Below, in pieces: positions 9,498 to 17,386 of a DNA stretch of 48,166 bases (the stretch's first letter is position 1; each line of letters begins with the position of its first letter). Location: contig CAZOPF010000039.1 in assembly GCA_964581605.1 (NCBI GenBank), positions 1 to 48,166 on the forward strand. The letters are read 5' to 3'. Position numbers and translations under genes: made by a program. The notes beneath the pieces were generated by a model. That model was not told where the DNA came from and did not search any database. It saw nothing but the letters and a program-made list of their open reading frames with translations. The stretch comes from CAADGU01 sp964581605 (GTDB taxonomy: Bacteria > Chloroflexota > Anaerolineae > Promineifilales > Promineifilaceae).

Positions 9498-10034
9498 ATG
9501 TCAAAGCTGTTTGTTGTATTCTTGACCACCCTGATGCTGCTGTTGTTGCTGATTGGTTGTGATATGCTGCCCGGTGGGGGTGGGGGCTCTGCGGCCGCAC
9601 TGTTGCCAGAGCTAGAAGGTTATAGCACCATTGAAGGGCAGAGTTTTACCGATGCTCTAACCTCATTAGGCGTCATGGCTACCCTGGCCGGGCAGCCACA
9701 ATTTGGCGCACCCATTGCCGGAATTAGCAGCATCGTCGGTTGTTATCAAGAGGCAGGCGCCGTCAGCGCCCGCGTTTATAGCGATCCCAATCTTCCCCAA
9801 AACAGCGGCATTGTGGCCGTAGGCGACCGGGATGCTTTGCTGAACCCGATTACCTTTTTGCAGTGCGTTCCCGACACCGACATGCGCGGCGCGCAATCCG
9901 TCACCCTGCAACCATGTACTCATAGTTACACATTGACACGTGACGATAATGAGTTTTACATCATCTATGCCGGGCTTACGCCAGATGTTTGCCATGCTTT
10001 CTGCTCACACCTTGAAGGCTGTACAGCTCACTAA
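9498..10034 (+). CDS. Small lipoprotein of unknown function
   Basis: 178 residues. The signal MSKLFVVFLTTLMLLLLLIGC ends in a lipobox Cys, then a Gly-rich linker. The mature part has six or more cysteines in its second half (GCYQEAG, FLQCVPD, LQPCTHS, DVCHAFCSHLEGC), suggesting disulphides in an extracytoplasmic fold. AAGGAG lies 8 nt before the ATG. It is transcribed away from the hydrolase, with a 50-nt shared promoter region. No family recognised. Confidence 0.78.
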   Translation: MSKLFVVFLTTLMLLLLLIGCDMLPGGGGGSAAALLPELEGYSTIEGQSFTDALTSLGVMATLAGQPQFGAPIAGISSIVGCYQEAGAVSARVYSDPNLPQNSGIVAVGDRDALLNPITFLQCVPDTDMRGAQSVTLQPCTHSYTLTRDDNEFYIIYAGLTPDVCHAFCSHLEGCTAH

Positions 10035-10072
10035 TACTTTACCCGTCAAATTCTTGGACAATGAACAAGAAT

Positions 10073-10135
10073 TTTCACCACCGAGAGACGGAAACACAGA
10101 GCTATTCATAAAAACTCCATGCCTCTGTGGTAAAT
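10073..10135. repeat. Imperfect inverted repeat of CACCACCGAGAG/CTCTGTGGT type
   Basis: TTCACCACCGAGAG and CTCTGTGGTAAA face each other around a central TATTCATAAAAA. Elements with a CACAGAG/CTCTGTGG core are frequent between genes in environmental bacterial genomes (general knowledge). It lies in the 403-nt stretch between the lipoprotein and the kinase gene, which holds no other gene that I can support. Confidence 0.5.
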
Positions 10136-10180
10136 GACCTTTCTGGTTCTGGCTTGTCCAGGTTAGGGGATGGTGAGCCA

Positions 10181-10215
10181 CAGACATCCGATTTCTTCGA
10201 GAAATCGGATGTCTG
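10181..10215. repeat. Dispersed hairpin, AGACATCCGATTTCT family, copy 1
   Basis: Near-perfect palindrome with a CAGACATCCGATTTCT arm and a 3-nt TCG loop. Related copies lie at 14351-14397 and 38339-38374. No T-tract follows. Confidence 0.85.
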
Positions 10216-10437
10216 TCTGATGTTGACACCGATATAAAACCGATACAAACAAATCTCTTCTCTTGTGCCTGTAACGACTGTTCTTCTATACTGTCCCTTA
10301 GCAGTTGCCTGATTAACACTCACGACTACCCCCTGTTAAACCCGGCGTCTGGTAGCCACGAGAAATGAAAATCTGTGACGCGATTTGGCAAATTTGTGGT
10401 GAGCAAAGCCGAACTATCGCGTTACAAAGGGTGTTCC

Positions 10438-11895
10438 ATGATGGACGAAATCTCCTTTGGCCAGGTTGTGAAAGAACGGCGCAGCGCGTTGGGGCTGACC
10501 CAAACGGAGTTAGCCCGGCGGGTGGGCTGCGCCGCCATAACTATTCGTAAAATTGAGGCCGATGGCTTACGGCCGTCCGTGCAAATGGCCGAACTCATCG
10601 CCTTAGCCCTCAACATCCCCGAAGCGGAACAGTTGGCCTTTGTCCGCCTGGCCCGCGCCGACATACCCCACTCACCCATTCCCATCCCGGCCCCCACACC
10701 GGGCGAAATTGGGCTGACCGATTTAAGCGGCCGGGCCGTCAAAGGATTTCAACTGGGCGAACGCATGGGTAGCGGCGGTTTTGGCGTGGTTTACCGCGCC
10801 TTGCAGCCCTCCGTCGGCCGTGAAGTAGCCATCAAAATTATCCTGCCCCGCTATGCCAACCACCCTAACTTCATCCGCCGTTTTGAAGCTGAGGCCCATC
10901 TCATCGCCCAACTGGAACATCCCCACATCGTGCCCCTCTATGATTACTGGCGCGAACCGGACGCCGCGTACCTGATTATGCGCCTGCTGCGTGGTGGCAG
11001 CCTGGAAGACCAGCTTAAAAACGGGCCAATCCCCCTGCCCCTCATCAGCCAATACACTCGCCAAATTGGGCTGGCGTTGGATGTGGCCCACCGCCACGGC
11101 GTCATTCACCGGGACATTAAACCGGCCAACGTGCTGCTGGATGAAGAAGCAAACGCTTACCTGGCCGACTTTGGCATCGCCAAGAATCTGGAAGGGGTCA
11201 ATGGTCACAGTCTCACCGAAGATGGCGTCCTGATTGGCTCTCCCGCTTACATCTCGCCCGATGGCCAATACTTGCTCACAGCCAGCGAAGATCGCACCGC
11301 CCGCCTGTGGGATGTGGCCACCGGCCAGACCATCCAGACATTTGTTGGTCACACTGATCACCTCGTTGTGGCAGACTTCTCTCCTGATGGCAAATATGTC
11401 GTTACCAGCAGTGCAGACAACACCGCCCGCCTGTGGGATGTGGCCACCGGCCAGACCATCCAGACATTTGTTGGACACAATGGAAGGGTGATTGGCGTAG
11501 TCTTCTCACCTGACGGCACATATGTGGCGACCACTGGCGTGGATGAGACAGCACGCCTTTGGGATGTGGCTACGGGCGAACAGGTGCAGGTATTTGAAGG
11601 CCACCAAGGACCAGTTAGCGATGTCCGTTTCTCACCCGATGGCACTCTGATTGCTACGGCCGGTGATGACCGTATGGTTCGGCTTTGGGATGCGGCTACT
11701 GGTGAGCAGGTGCAACTGTTTGAAGGCCATCAAAGTTGGGTACTAACGCTTGCTTTCTCGCCCGATGGCAAATATCTTCTGAGTGGCAGCAACGATCGGA
11801 CGGCCCGCCTCTGGGATGTGGCGACTGGTGAATCTATCCAGGACTTTGCCCATCCTGTACCCGTTGATATTGTGGCCTACTCTCCCGACGGCTGA
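10438..11895 (+). CDS. HTH-Ser/Thr kinase-WD40 protein, N-terminal part (internally deleted kinase, ends at premature TGA)
   Basis: Residues 7-63 are a Cro/C1-type helix-turn-helix (LGLTQTELARRVGC). A Hanks-type kinase starts near 107 with the glycine loop GERMGSGGFGVVY, Lys133 in VAIKII, HRDIKPAN (Asp226) and DFG (Asp244). At residues 267-275 the activation segment GSPAYISP runs straight into the WD40 phrase SPDGQYLLTASEDRTARLWD: the whole C-lobe after the P+1 loop is gone. Five WD repeats follow, then TGA interrupts the sixth at codon 486, between SPDG and YMATGSTDG. The same frame continues to 12939. ATG 10438 is favoured over an upstream TTG-like start because AAAGGG precedes it. The kinase is most likely inactive; the gene is probably a pseudogene unless the stop is an error. 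Confidence 0.75.
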   Translation: MMDEISFGQVVKERRSALGLTQTELARRVGCAAITIRKIEADGLRPSVQMAELIALALNIPEAEQLAFVRLARADIPHSPIPIPAPTPGEIGLTDLSGRAVKGFQLGERMGSGGFGVVYRALQPSVGREVAIKIILPRYANHPNFIRRFEAEAHLIAQLEHPHIVPLYDYWREPDAAYLIMRLLRGGSLEDQLKNGPIPLPLISQYTRQIGLALDVAHRHGVIHRDIKPANVLLDEEANAYLADFGIAKNLEGVNGHSLTEDGVLIGSPAYISPDGQYLLTASEDRTARLWDVATGQTIQTFVGHTDHLVVADFSPDGKYVVTSSADNTARLWDVATGQTIQTFVGHNGRVIGVVFSPDGTYVATTGVDETARLWDVATGEQVQVFEGHQGPVSDVRFSPDGTLIATAGDDRMVRLWDAATGEQVQLFEGHQSWVLTLAFSPDGKYLLSGSNDRTARLWDVATGESIQDFAHPVPVDIVAYSPDG

Positions 11896-11898
11896 TAC

Positions 11899-12939
11899 AT
11901 GGCAACCGGTAGTACCGATGGCATTGTCAGGCTGTGGCAACTACAAACGACTCCTGGCAGAGAGCAACTGATTGGGCACGAAGGCCCGGTTGGGCAGGCT
12001 TCATTCTCGCCAGACGGCCGTCAGATAGTCACTGCCAGTGGCGATGGTACTGCCCGGATATGGGATGCCGTTACCGGCCAAACGTTGGCCACCCTTACTG
12101 GGCATGAAGGTATCGTGCATGGGGCCGTCTTCTCACCAGGCGGAAAGCTGGTGTTAACGACGAGTGATGACACGACCGCTCGGCTCTGGGATGTTGAGAC
12201 CGGGCAGGAATTACACCGCCTGGAAGGACATACAGATGCCGTGTATCGGGGGGTATTCTCGCCCGATGGCAAGTATGTGGTTACGACCGGTTGGGATAAC
12301 ACAGCACGTGTCTGGGATACGCAAACCTGGCAGACCATCCTGACTTACACGAATCAGAATCAAGAACATGTAAACCGGGTTGCTTTCTCGCCGGATGGCA
12401 AGCTGGTGGCCACCAGTGGTGACGATGGCACAGCCCGCATTTGGGATTTACAAACCGGTGAGGATGTAATGATTTTCAACCACCCGCAGGGCGTGACTGG
12501 TGTCGCTTTCTCACCGGATGGCAACTCTCTGGTGACTGGTAGTTATGATGGCGTTGTCCGTTTGTGGGAAGTTGTCAGCGGTACAGAAATAGGCGAGTTC
12601 ACGGGCCATCAAGGTTGGGTCTTTAGCACCCTCTTTTCGCCAGATGGCAAATACGTGCTATCAAGCGGCGCAGATGGGACGGCGCGATTGTGGGATGTGC
12701 AAACTGGCGAGGAAGTGCGCCGCTTCACTGGTCACACGAACGAGGTTCGCAACGTGACTTTCTCGCCCGATGGCAAGTACATTTTGACTGCCAGTAATGA
12801 TGGCACCGCCCGGCTGTGGCTGACTGACTATCACGACACCATCCGCGCCGTCTGTGCCCTGCTCACCCGCGACTTCACGGCCGAAGAACGGGCGCAGTAT
12901 GGCATTTTGGATGAGGAACCGACTTGTCCGGGGTCTTGA
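11899..12939 (+). CDS. WD40 beta-propeller, C-terminal part of the interrupted kinase-WD40 gene
   Basis: Same frame as the preceding piece, beginning at an ATG directly after the in-frame TGA. It contains about eight WD repeats (FSPDG...ARLWD pattern, roughly 42 residues each), then a tail TDYHDTIRAVCALLTRDFTAEERAQYGI ending PTCPGS. With the five complete repeats upstream plus the broken one, the full propeller region had about 13 to 14 repeats, enough for two seven-bladed propellers. No signal for re-initiation other than the ATG is visible. Restoring one codon (for example CGA instead of TGA) rebuilds one 834-codon frame. Confidence 0.75.
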   Translation: MATGSTDGIVRLWQLQTTPGREQLIGHEGPVGQASFSPDGRQIVTASGDGTARIWDAVTGQTLATLTGHEGIVHGAVFSPGGKLVLTTSDDTTARLWDVETGQELHRLEGHTDAVYRGVFSPDGKYVVTTGWDNTARVWDTQTWQTILTYTNQNQEHVNRVAFSPDGKLVATSGDDGTARIWDLQTGEDVMIFNHPQGVTGVAFSPDGNSLVTGSYDGVVRLWEVVSGTEIGEFTGHQGWVFSTLFSPDGKYVLSSGADGTARLWDVQTGEEVRRFTGHTNEVRNVTFSPDGKYILTASNDGTARLWLTDYHDTIRAVCALLTRDFTAEERAQYGILDEEPTCPGS

Positions 12940-13043
12940 TCGCACTGTTAAGCGATCAGGTTACACTTTGAGTTGAGTGTGAGTGTGAGTGTGGAGTAGG
13001 TGGATACGGCCGTGCCTGCCAGCGATTCTGGTGGGCACAGCCG

Positions 13044-13391
13044 TTAACTATTCAGAATGTCCATGAGTTTGGAGATAACCACTTTCAGCTTTGTAGGCTT
13101 TAGTTTGCCAGCCTTTAGTCTGCCAGCCCGATAGAGAATGATGCTGGACTCGGCCGTAAAGAGACGATTAGGCCGGATATTACTACTTCTGGGTAACTTT
13201 CCCTCAGTAAAATCACCATTCGTTAGAGGAATGGCATAACTATCAGAAACATTCTGGCTGGTAATCTGGCACAAAATAACATCATCACCGGTAAGACTGG
13301 CTAAAACCAAAGCTGGCCGCCGTTTAGAATCGCTTAAATCAGAGAATGGGAAGGGTGCAACGACCACATCGCCTTTCACAAACTTGCCCAT
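13044..13391 (-). CDS. PemK/MazF-family toxin (mRNA interferase)
   Basis: 115 residues. KGDVVVAPFPFSDLSDSKRRPALVLA is the PemK/MazF N-terminal signature; the barrel continues through VILCQITSQ and FTEGKLPRSSNIRPNRLF. Family members cleave mRNA at short sequences. The basic tail KAGKLKPTKLKVVISKLMDIL is the usual C-terminal helix. Its start lies inside the antitoxin gene (16-nt overlap). The pair is placed between the intact end of one WD40 gene and the scrap of another. Confidence 0.87.
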   Translation of the reverse strand: MGKFVKGDVVVAPFPFSDLSDSKRRPALVLASLTGDDVILCQITSQNVSDSYAIPLTNGDFTEGKLPRSSNIRPNRLFTAESSIILYRAGRLKAGKLKPTKLKVVISKLMDILNS

Positions 13392-13603
13392 GCTTCATCC
13401 TCTTCAGGAAGATCCCAATCGCGTTTCAAAATCGCTTCCGAGGCCAGCATGGTTTGAAAGGCTGAATCTGTTTCAAAAATCAGTTCGTCCCTTTCCTTTT
13501 CTGCCAGATAGGAAACAAATTCATAAACAACGACTAATTTGTCCGATGATAGCTTTTGTAAACGCTCATTGATTTGCGAGATAGTGATAGTTTGTCCATA
13601 CAT
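13376..13603 (-). CDS. Antitoxin of the MazF-type pair (DUF2281-like)
   Basis: 75 residues: ITISQINERLQKLSSDKLVVVYEFVSYLAEKE, then an acidic tail DLPEEDEAWASL. A short amphipathic N-terminal region followed by an acidic C-terminus that wraps the toxin is common for antitoxins of this DUF2281/VapB-like type. It precedes and overlaps the toxin, the usual order. A weak GAGG lies upstream. Confidence 0.7.
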   Translation of the reverse strand: MYGQTITISQINERLQKLSSDKLVVVYEFVSYLAEKERDELIFETDSAFQTMLASEAILKRDWDLPEEDEAWASL

Positions 13604-13653
13604 GACTGCCTCTCCTGGACTGCATAATCGTTTGACGCAGAAAAGTATAACAC

Positions 13654-13815
13654 ATCCTGACGGCCAGCGACGACAACACCGCCCGGCTGTGGTTCACCGA
13701 TTACCACGATACCATCAACCATGTTTGCAGTTTGCTCACCCGTGACTTTACGGCCGAAGAACGGGCGCAGTATGGCATCCCGGATGATGGGCCAACCTGT
13801 CCGGGGAATGAATAA
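13654..13815 (+). pseudogene. 3' fragment of a second WD40-kinase gene
   Basis: Reading from 13654 gives ILTASDDNTARLW, then TDYHDTI, LLTRDFTAEERAQYGI and PTCPGNE before TAA at 13813. This closely matches the last ~54 residues of the WD40 gene ending at 12939. There is no upstream continuation: sequence before 13654 is unrelated. It is the leftover end of a paralogous gene, presumably lost by recombination when the toxin-antitoxin pair arrived or when the tandem copies collapsed. Confidence 0.85.
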
Positions 13816-13943
13816 TGAACAATAAGCAGTGGGGGGAGGGGTACGGCCGTTTTGTTTAACCAAATAATCTGTCATAGATTTTGCCTGCAAACCGGGTAAA
13901 TATAGTGGCCTTGATTGGGCTTTTATCTATGATGGAGGCAGCA

Positions 13944-14176
13944 ATGACCGCTATTGTGAAAACAATTGAAGCAGTTTATGAACGGGGATTCTTACGGCCG
14001 TTACAACCCTTAGATGGCAAACCCGGTCTGATTTACATCGTCACGGTTGTAGACACAACGGCCGCCAAACCGCCAACAACAACGACGCACAGCCTACGAG
14101 GGAATATCGAGGCACGTTAAGCAGTAGTGATGAATTTGCTCGTCTAAAGCAGGCTGAAAAAGAGCTAGAACGCTAA
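13944..14176 (+). pseudogene. AF2212-like antitoxin (DUF104) with a frameshift
   Basis: From ATG 13944 (GGAGG 5 nt upstream) the product starts MTAIVKTIEAVYERGFLRP and LQPLDGKPGLIYIVTVVDT, the beta-hairpin dimerisation domain of AF2212-type antitoxins. The frame ends at TAA 14118-14120, but in the next frame the family-typical tail YRGTLSSSDEFARLKQAEKELER runs to TAA 14174-14176. A one-base indel near 14100 explains both. The tail stop overlaps the ATG of a PIN-domain remnant (TAATG), the normal operon junction of this toxin-antitoxin class. Confidence 0.75.
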
Positions 14177-14275
14177 TGGCTGACTCAGCAGAACAGTTTG
14201 TCATAGATGCCTGTTCATCATGAATTTGATGTTATTGCCAAATCAGGTGATATAAACTTTTTCTGGTTGCGGTAA
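14176..14275 (+). pseudogene. PIN-domain (VapC-like) toxin remnant with internal deletion
   Basis: ATG 14176 begins MADSAEQFVIDACS, where VIDA is the first acidic residue of a PIN nuclease. About 15 codons in, the frame is lost and another frame gives HHEFDVIAKSGDINFFWLR and a stop at 14273-14275, the typical C-terminal end of a VapC-like PIN protein. About 100 residues between are missing, including the remaining catalytic acids. With the frameshifted antitoxin this is a dead module. Confidence 0.7.
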
Positions 14276-14350
14276 TCGGTGGGGGACGATCAAAGTTGCT
14301 TGCTCGCGTTTGATAATCAACCACCTACTGGACAAACGATGTTTTCATCT

Positions 14351-14397
14351 CCACACGTCAGACCTCCGATTTCTTGAAGAAATCGGAGGTCTTGTGG
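14351..14397. repeat. Dispersed hairpin, AGACATCCGATTTCT family, copy 2
   Basis: AGACCTCCGATTTCT (14360-14374) and its exact complement (14378-14392) form a 15-bp stem; CCACA/TGTGG outside adds pairs. Two positions differ from copy 1, one in each arm, so the stem is conserved by compensatory change (ATCC/GGAT to CTCC/GGAG). The 418 nt between 14276 and 14693 contain this hairpin and a one-sided AATCTCCC run, no gene. Confidence 0.85.
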
Positions 14398-14693
14398 CAA
14401 CTAATCTCCCAATCTCCCAATCTCTTAATCTCCAAAACCGCTCCCCCCAAGCGATAGTGATTCGATATAAGCGCGATATAAAGCGTTTGTATCTCTTGAA
14501 TCCCCTCATTTCCCCCCGTATGATGCCCCACAGTCGGCCACAACCCAATCCATTCCAGCAATAACCGACCAGCCGAGTTTTGTGACGTTTTCGTGACGGT
14601 ACCATCACGCGGCGTGGGCAAAATGAAAGCAACTTACTGTATCCAGCAACGCAGCTTGCAAACAAACCAGTCAATCTCCCAAGGAGACGAATC

Positions 14694-15161
14694 ATGTCCC
14701 ATAAAAATAGTGTTCACGGAATAGACGTTAACAGCACGCAACCAGATGACTCATTTGATTATCGCCACCTGTTCCTGTTTGCTCTGGTTGTCGCCGTGCT
14801 CATCACCCTGTTTGGCCTGGTGGCCAGCCTTCGCCCCGCCAGCAGTGATACGGCCGTCAGCCCCCAAAGCGCAGTTCCTTACAGCGATGCCCTGGCGATG
14901 CAGTATGCCCAGCCCTGGCTGGATAAGCAGGCAGTTGAAGCTGCCCCTGCCGTGCGTTACAGCAATGCCCTGGAAATGCAGTACGCTCAACCCTGGCTGG
15001 ATGCCCAGAAAAGCGATTCTGGCATTCAATATGGCAATGGCATGGCCCTGTTTTATGCCCTGCGAAATGGTTATCGGCCTGCCCCCGCCGCTCCCTCATG
15101 CAATGACCGCGCCGATTGGCTCTATGCCTGCCAGAACAGCAGTTGGCGACCAGGGGATTAA
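14694..15161 (+). CDS. Membrane-anchored small protein with internal YSxALxMQYAQPWLD repeats
   Basis: 155 residues. Residues 1-24 are cytoplasmic and polar, 25-47 a transmembrane helix (LFLFALVVAVLITLFGLVA), the rest outside. Two near-identical repeats PYSDALAMQYAQPWLDKQ and RYSNALEMQYAQPWLDAQ are followed by a degenerate third (QYGNGMALFYALRNGY). The C-terminus has two Cys (PSCNDRADWLYACQ). AAGGAG precedes the ATG. No family recognised; single-pass anchor plus short aromatic repeats suggests a surface or envelope role (inference). A strong terminator follows. Confidence 0.8.
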   Translation: MSHKNSVHGIDVNSTQPDDSFDYRHLFLFALVVAVLITLFGLVASLRPASSDTAVSPQSAVPYSDALAMQYAQPWLDKQAVEAAPAVRYSNALEMQYAQPWLDAQKSDSGIQYGNGMALFYALRNGYRPAPAAPSCNDRADWLYACQNSSWRPGD

Positions 15162-15198
15162 AAGCGGTAATCAGTGATCCATATTCGGTAAACGGTTT

Positions 15199-15241
15199 GA
15201 AGGCGGCCGCCACTTGCAGAGTGGCGGCCACCTTCATTTTT
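15199..15241 (+). terminator. Rho-independent terminator of the repeat-protein gene
   Basis: GAAGG-CGGCCGCCAC pairs with GTGGCGGCC-ACCTTC around TTGCAGA, followed by ATTTTTG. Very GC-rich stem with a T-tract. Confidence 0.88.
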
Positions 15242-15256
15242 GTTACCGATTACCAT

Positions 15257-15541
15257 TCATTTACTGCTCACTACTTGCTCCAGATGCCCCTGTATTTCCG
15301 CCTCATTCAACACCGCCTGAATGGTTTGCACCAGCGCACGTGCAGCGTCCGCGCTCAACTCCACCGCCACCCGTGCTCCTGGCCCCTGTGCCTCGTTCAC
15401 AAAATCAATGTTCAGCGCATGTTCATACGGGGCATGAAACGGATGGTCATACGACACATTCGCCTGCTTCACCACAAACCAGCCTTCACGCCCTTTGCCG
15501 CTGCCTTCAACGGCCACCTGCCGCACAATCATCGTACACAT
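15257..15541 (-). CDS. DUF6295-like small protein
   Basis: 94 residues from ATG 15541, preceded by GGGAGG. Sequence begins MCTMIVRQVAVEGSGKGREG and contains ANVSYDHPFHAPYEHALNID and ARVAVELSADAARALVQTI. I recall this as the DUF6295 family, cytosolic proteins of unknown function; the family name is from memory. An in-frame extension to 15667 runs into the next gene and through a hairpin, so it is rejected. Confidence 0.78.
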   Translation of the reverse strand: MCTMIVRQVAVEGSGKGREGWFVVKQANVSYDHPFHAPYEHALNIDFVNEAQGPGARVAVELSADAARALVQTIQAVLNEAEIQGHLEQVVSSK

Positions 15542-15553
15542 TGTTTGCCTCCC

Positions 15554-15617
15554 GTGATGCGTAATCCGTGATGCGTAATCCGAAATCCGATAACGGATTA
15601 CGGGGCACGAATTACGC
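15554..15617. repeat. Intergenic hairpin of GATGCGTAATCC quasi-repeats
   Basis: The left arm has two tandem GTGATGCGTAATCC units; the right arm carries CGGATTACG and GAATTACGC. It separates the hydrolase from the DUF6295 gene. Same design as the other simple-sequence hairpins here. Confidence 0.7.
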
Positions 15618-15620
15618 TCT

Positions 15621-16376
15621 TCACGCCAGATGCTTCGCCAAAAACGCCCAAATCTTCTGCCAGCCATCTACTGCCTGTTGCTGGCGGTAGGCCGGCCGAT
15701 CATAATAAAAGAAGCCGTGCCCCGCGCCATCGTACATGTGGAATTCATATGCTTTGCCATGTTTTTTCAGTTCTGCTTCGTGTTGGGCTACCTGATCTGG
15801 CGTCGGGCTGTGGTCATCTGCGCCAAAGAGGCCCAAGAGAGGGCAAGAGAGGTCTTTGGTGTAATCAAGGGGGGCTACCGGATACTTCTCATTCAAGTCA
15901 GCTTCGGCCATAACCACACGGCCGCCCCAACAATCTACCACCGCCTCAAAACCGGGCACACGGCAGGCAGCCAGATAGGCATGACGGCCGCCGGAACATG
16001 TGCCCCACACCCCCACCTTGCCATTCAAAATGGGCTGCGCCTTTAAGAAATGCAAGGTACCGGCCAGATCACCTATCACCTGTTCATCGGCCACGCCTCC
16101 GGCCGCCCGCACTTTGGCCGCCACATCCTCCGGCGTGCCATGCCCGGCGCGGTAATAGAGGTTGGGGGAGACGGCCGCATACCCATGATGGGCAAATTTG
16201 CGCGTCGCCTCCCGGTACCATTCATCCCAACCGGGCATATGGTGGATGACCACCATGCCCGGAAAGGGGCCAGGGCCAAGCGGCCGGGCGTAATAAGCGT
16301 TGATGACGTCGCCATGTGCCCCGGTTAACATGACCGTTTCGGCTAACATCCCTTCATACATGTTTGTTTCATACAT
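15621..16376 (-). CDS. Dienelactone hydrolase family protein
   Basis: 251 residues. Nucleophile elbow GTCSGG with Cys127, acid in LFGADDHSPT (about 187-188) and His220 in GAGHGFFYYDRP form the Cys-Asp-His triad of dienelactone hydrolases. The N-terminal AYYARPLGPGPFPGMVVIHH is the usual first strand pair. These cytosolic enzymes open lactones or related esters; many are not truly specific for dienelactone and no chlorocatechol pathway genes are nearby. AGGAAAGG precedes the ATG. Confidence 0.9.
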   Translation of the reverse strand: MYETNMYEGMLAETVMLTGAHGDVINAYYARPLGPGPFPGMVVIHHMPGWDEWYREATRKFAHHGYAAVSPNLYYRAGHGTPEDVAAKVRAAGGVADEQVIGDLAGTLHFLKAQPILNGKVGVWGTCSGGRHAYLAACRVPGFEAVVDCWGGRVVMAEADLNEKYPVAPLDYTKDLSCPLLGLFGADDHSPTPDQVAQHEAELKKHGKAYEFHMYDGAGHGFFYYDRPAYRQQQAVDGWQKIWAFLAKHLA

Positions 16377-16421
16377 GCTGCACCTTTCCTGTTTTGATAT
16401 TTACTCAACCCATAAAACGCC

Positions 16422-17282
16422 CTACCCCTCAACCCCAGATGGCAATTGTTCCTGTTCAGCCTGCGGCCGTTCCAGATAATTGGTAGCGGAAACAACAGGC
16501 TTACCCGTTTCCGCCTCCAGTTCCCGCCGGGCATTGCCAGCAATACGCCCCCCCTTGCGGGCGGCCGTCTGGTTTTGGTTGAAACCCTGTGCATCCTCGC
16601 GCCGGGTAATTTCCGTTGTAGCCGCCTCGCCCAAAATGGTAAAAGCCAGTTCCAGCCCCGTCATATGGTCGCGCAGGTTCTCTCGTTTCAATTGCTTCAG
16701 TTTTTTGTGCTCGGCCGGCGTCAGACCAAAAGTAGCTTTGGCAATCTCGGCCGTTAAAATGGCTACCTCTCGACCCGCTTCCACACCGCGGTTTTGCCAT
16801 TCGTCTGTCAATTCATTGCGGGTGACAATGGATTGCAGCCGCCGTTCAATCCACTCGTCTGAATACCCTTTCACCTTGTAAATCTGGCGCAGCCGTTCGG
16901 CCGCCAGTTCAGGATTTTCTATTTCGTCCAGCCGTTCCGCGCCCACTTCCGCCAGCCATCGCTTAAAAGGCTCTGCTTTGGGCGAAGGAATGGATTGGAT
17001 AATGCGGAACATCCCCTCTGTATTGGCACAATCAGTCTCGTAAAATCGGTTATTCGTTGCCTTCAATTTGAACTGTCTGCAAATATCAGACAGTTCAATG
17101 CCCGACTTTGTTTTTTCGCGTCGCTTCAAGTCATACCAATAATTACGCGGCTTTGTGCTGTCTGTTAATACCTCAATCACATCTACAACGGCGTACCACC
17201 ATTCTCCTGTCTTTTCATCCATCACTCGCCGAATCTGGTGGCCTTCAAATTGAAGTTGAACCAACGCTTTGTTGTCGTCCAT
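16422..17282 (-). CDS. Bro-N domain protein (phage antirepressor-like)
   Basis: 286 residues. QLQFEGHQIRRVMDEKTGEWWYAVVDVIEVLTDSTKPRNYW near the N-terminus is a Bro-N DNA-binding domain, shared by phage antirepressors and DinD-like proteins. The remaining part is charged and helical (AERLRQIYKVKGYSDEWIERRLQSI, TPAEHKKLKQLKRENLRDHM) and resembles the C-terminal half of DinD-type proteins. AGGAGG precedes the ATG. It stands alone without other phage genes, so it is likely a domesticated or selfish single gene. Confidence 0.85.
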   Translation of the reverse strand: MDDNKALVQLQFEGHQIRRVMDEKTGEWWYAVVDVIEVLTDSTKPRNYWYDLKRREKTKSGIELSDICRQFKLKATNNRFYETDCANTEGMFRIIQSIPSPKAEPFKRWLAEVGAERLDEIENPELAAERLRQIYKVKGYSDEWIERRLQSIVTRNELTDEWQNRGVEAGREVAILTAEIAKATFGLTPAEHKKLKQLKRENLRDHMTGLELAFTILGEAATTEITRREDAQGFNQNQTAARKGGRIAGNARRELEAETGKPVVSATNYLERPQAEQEQLPSGVEG

Positions 17283-17349
17283 CGTCTATCCTCCTCAAAA
17301 AATTGCTAACGAAGGGTATTGTAGCACAACTGTTCTTGGCAGGGGCAGT

Positions 17350-17377
17350 TTGACACTGTTCAAACATCTCCTAAAAT
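17350..17377 (+). promoter_or_regulatory. Promoter of the ABC importer operon (near-leaderless)
   Basis: TTGACA (17350-17355), 16-nt spacer, TAAAAT (17372-17377). The expected start is at about 17384, only ~3 nt before ATG 17387, and no ribosome site is present. No TPP or FMN riboswitch motif is visible in the ~100 nt upstream. Confidence 0.7.
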
Positions 17378-17386
17378 ATCATCCGT

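Noticed and set aside
10723..11478. Minus-strand 251-codon frame
   Set aside because: Antisense to the kinase-WD40 gene. Its internal repetition only mirrors the WD repeats.
17283..17386. TPP or FMN riboswitch before the ABC importer
   Set aside because: None of the conserved core motifs is present and the transcript appears near-leaderless.
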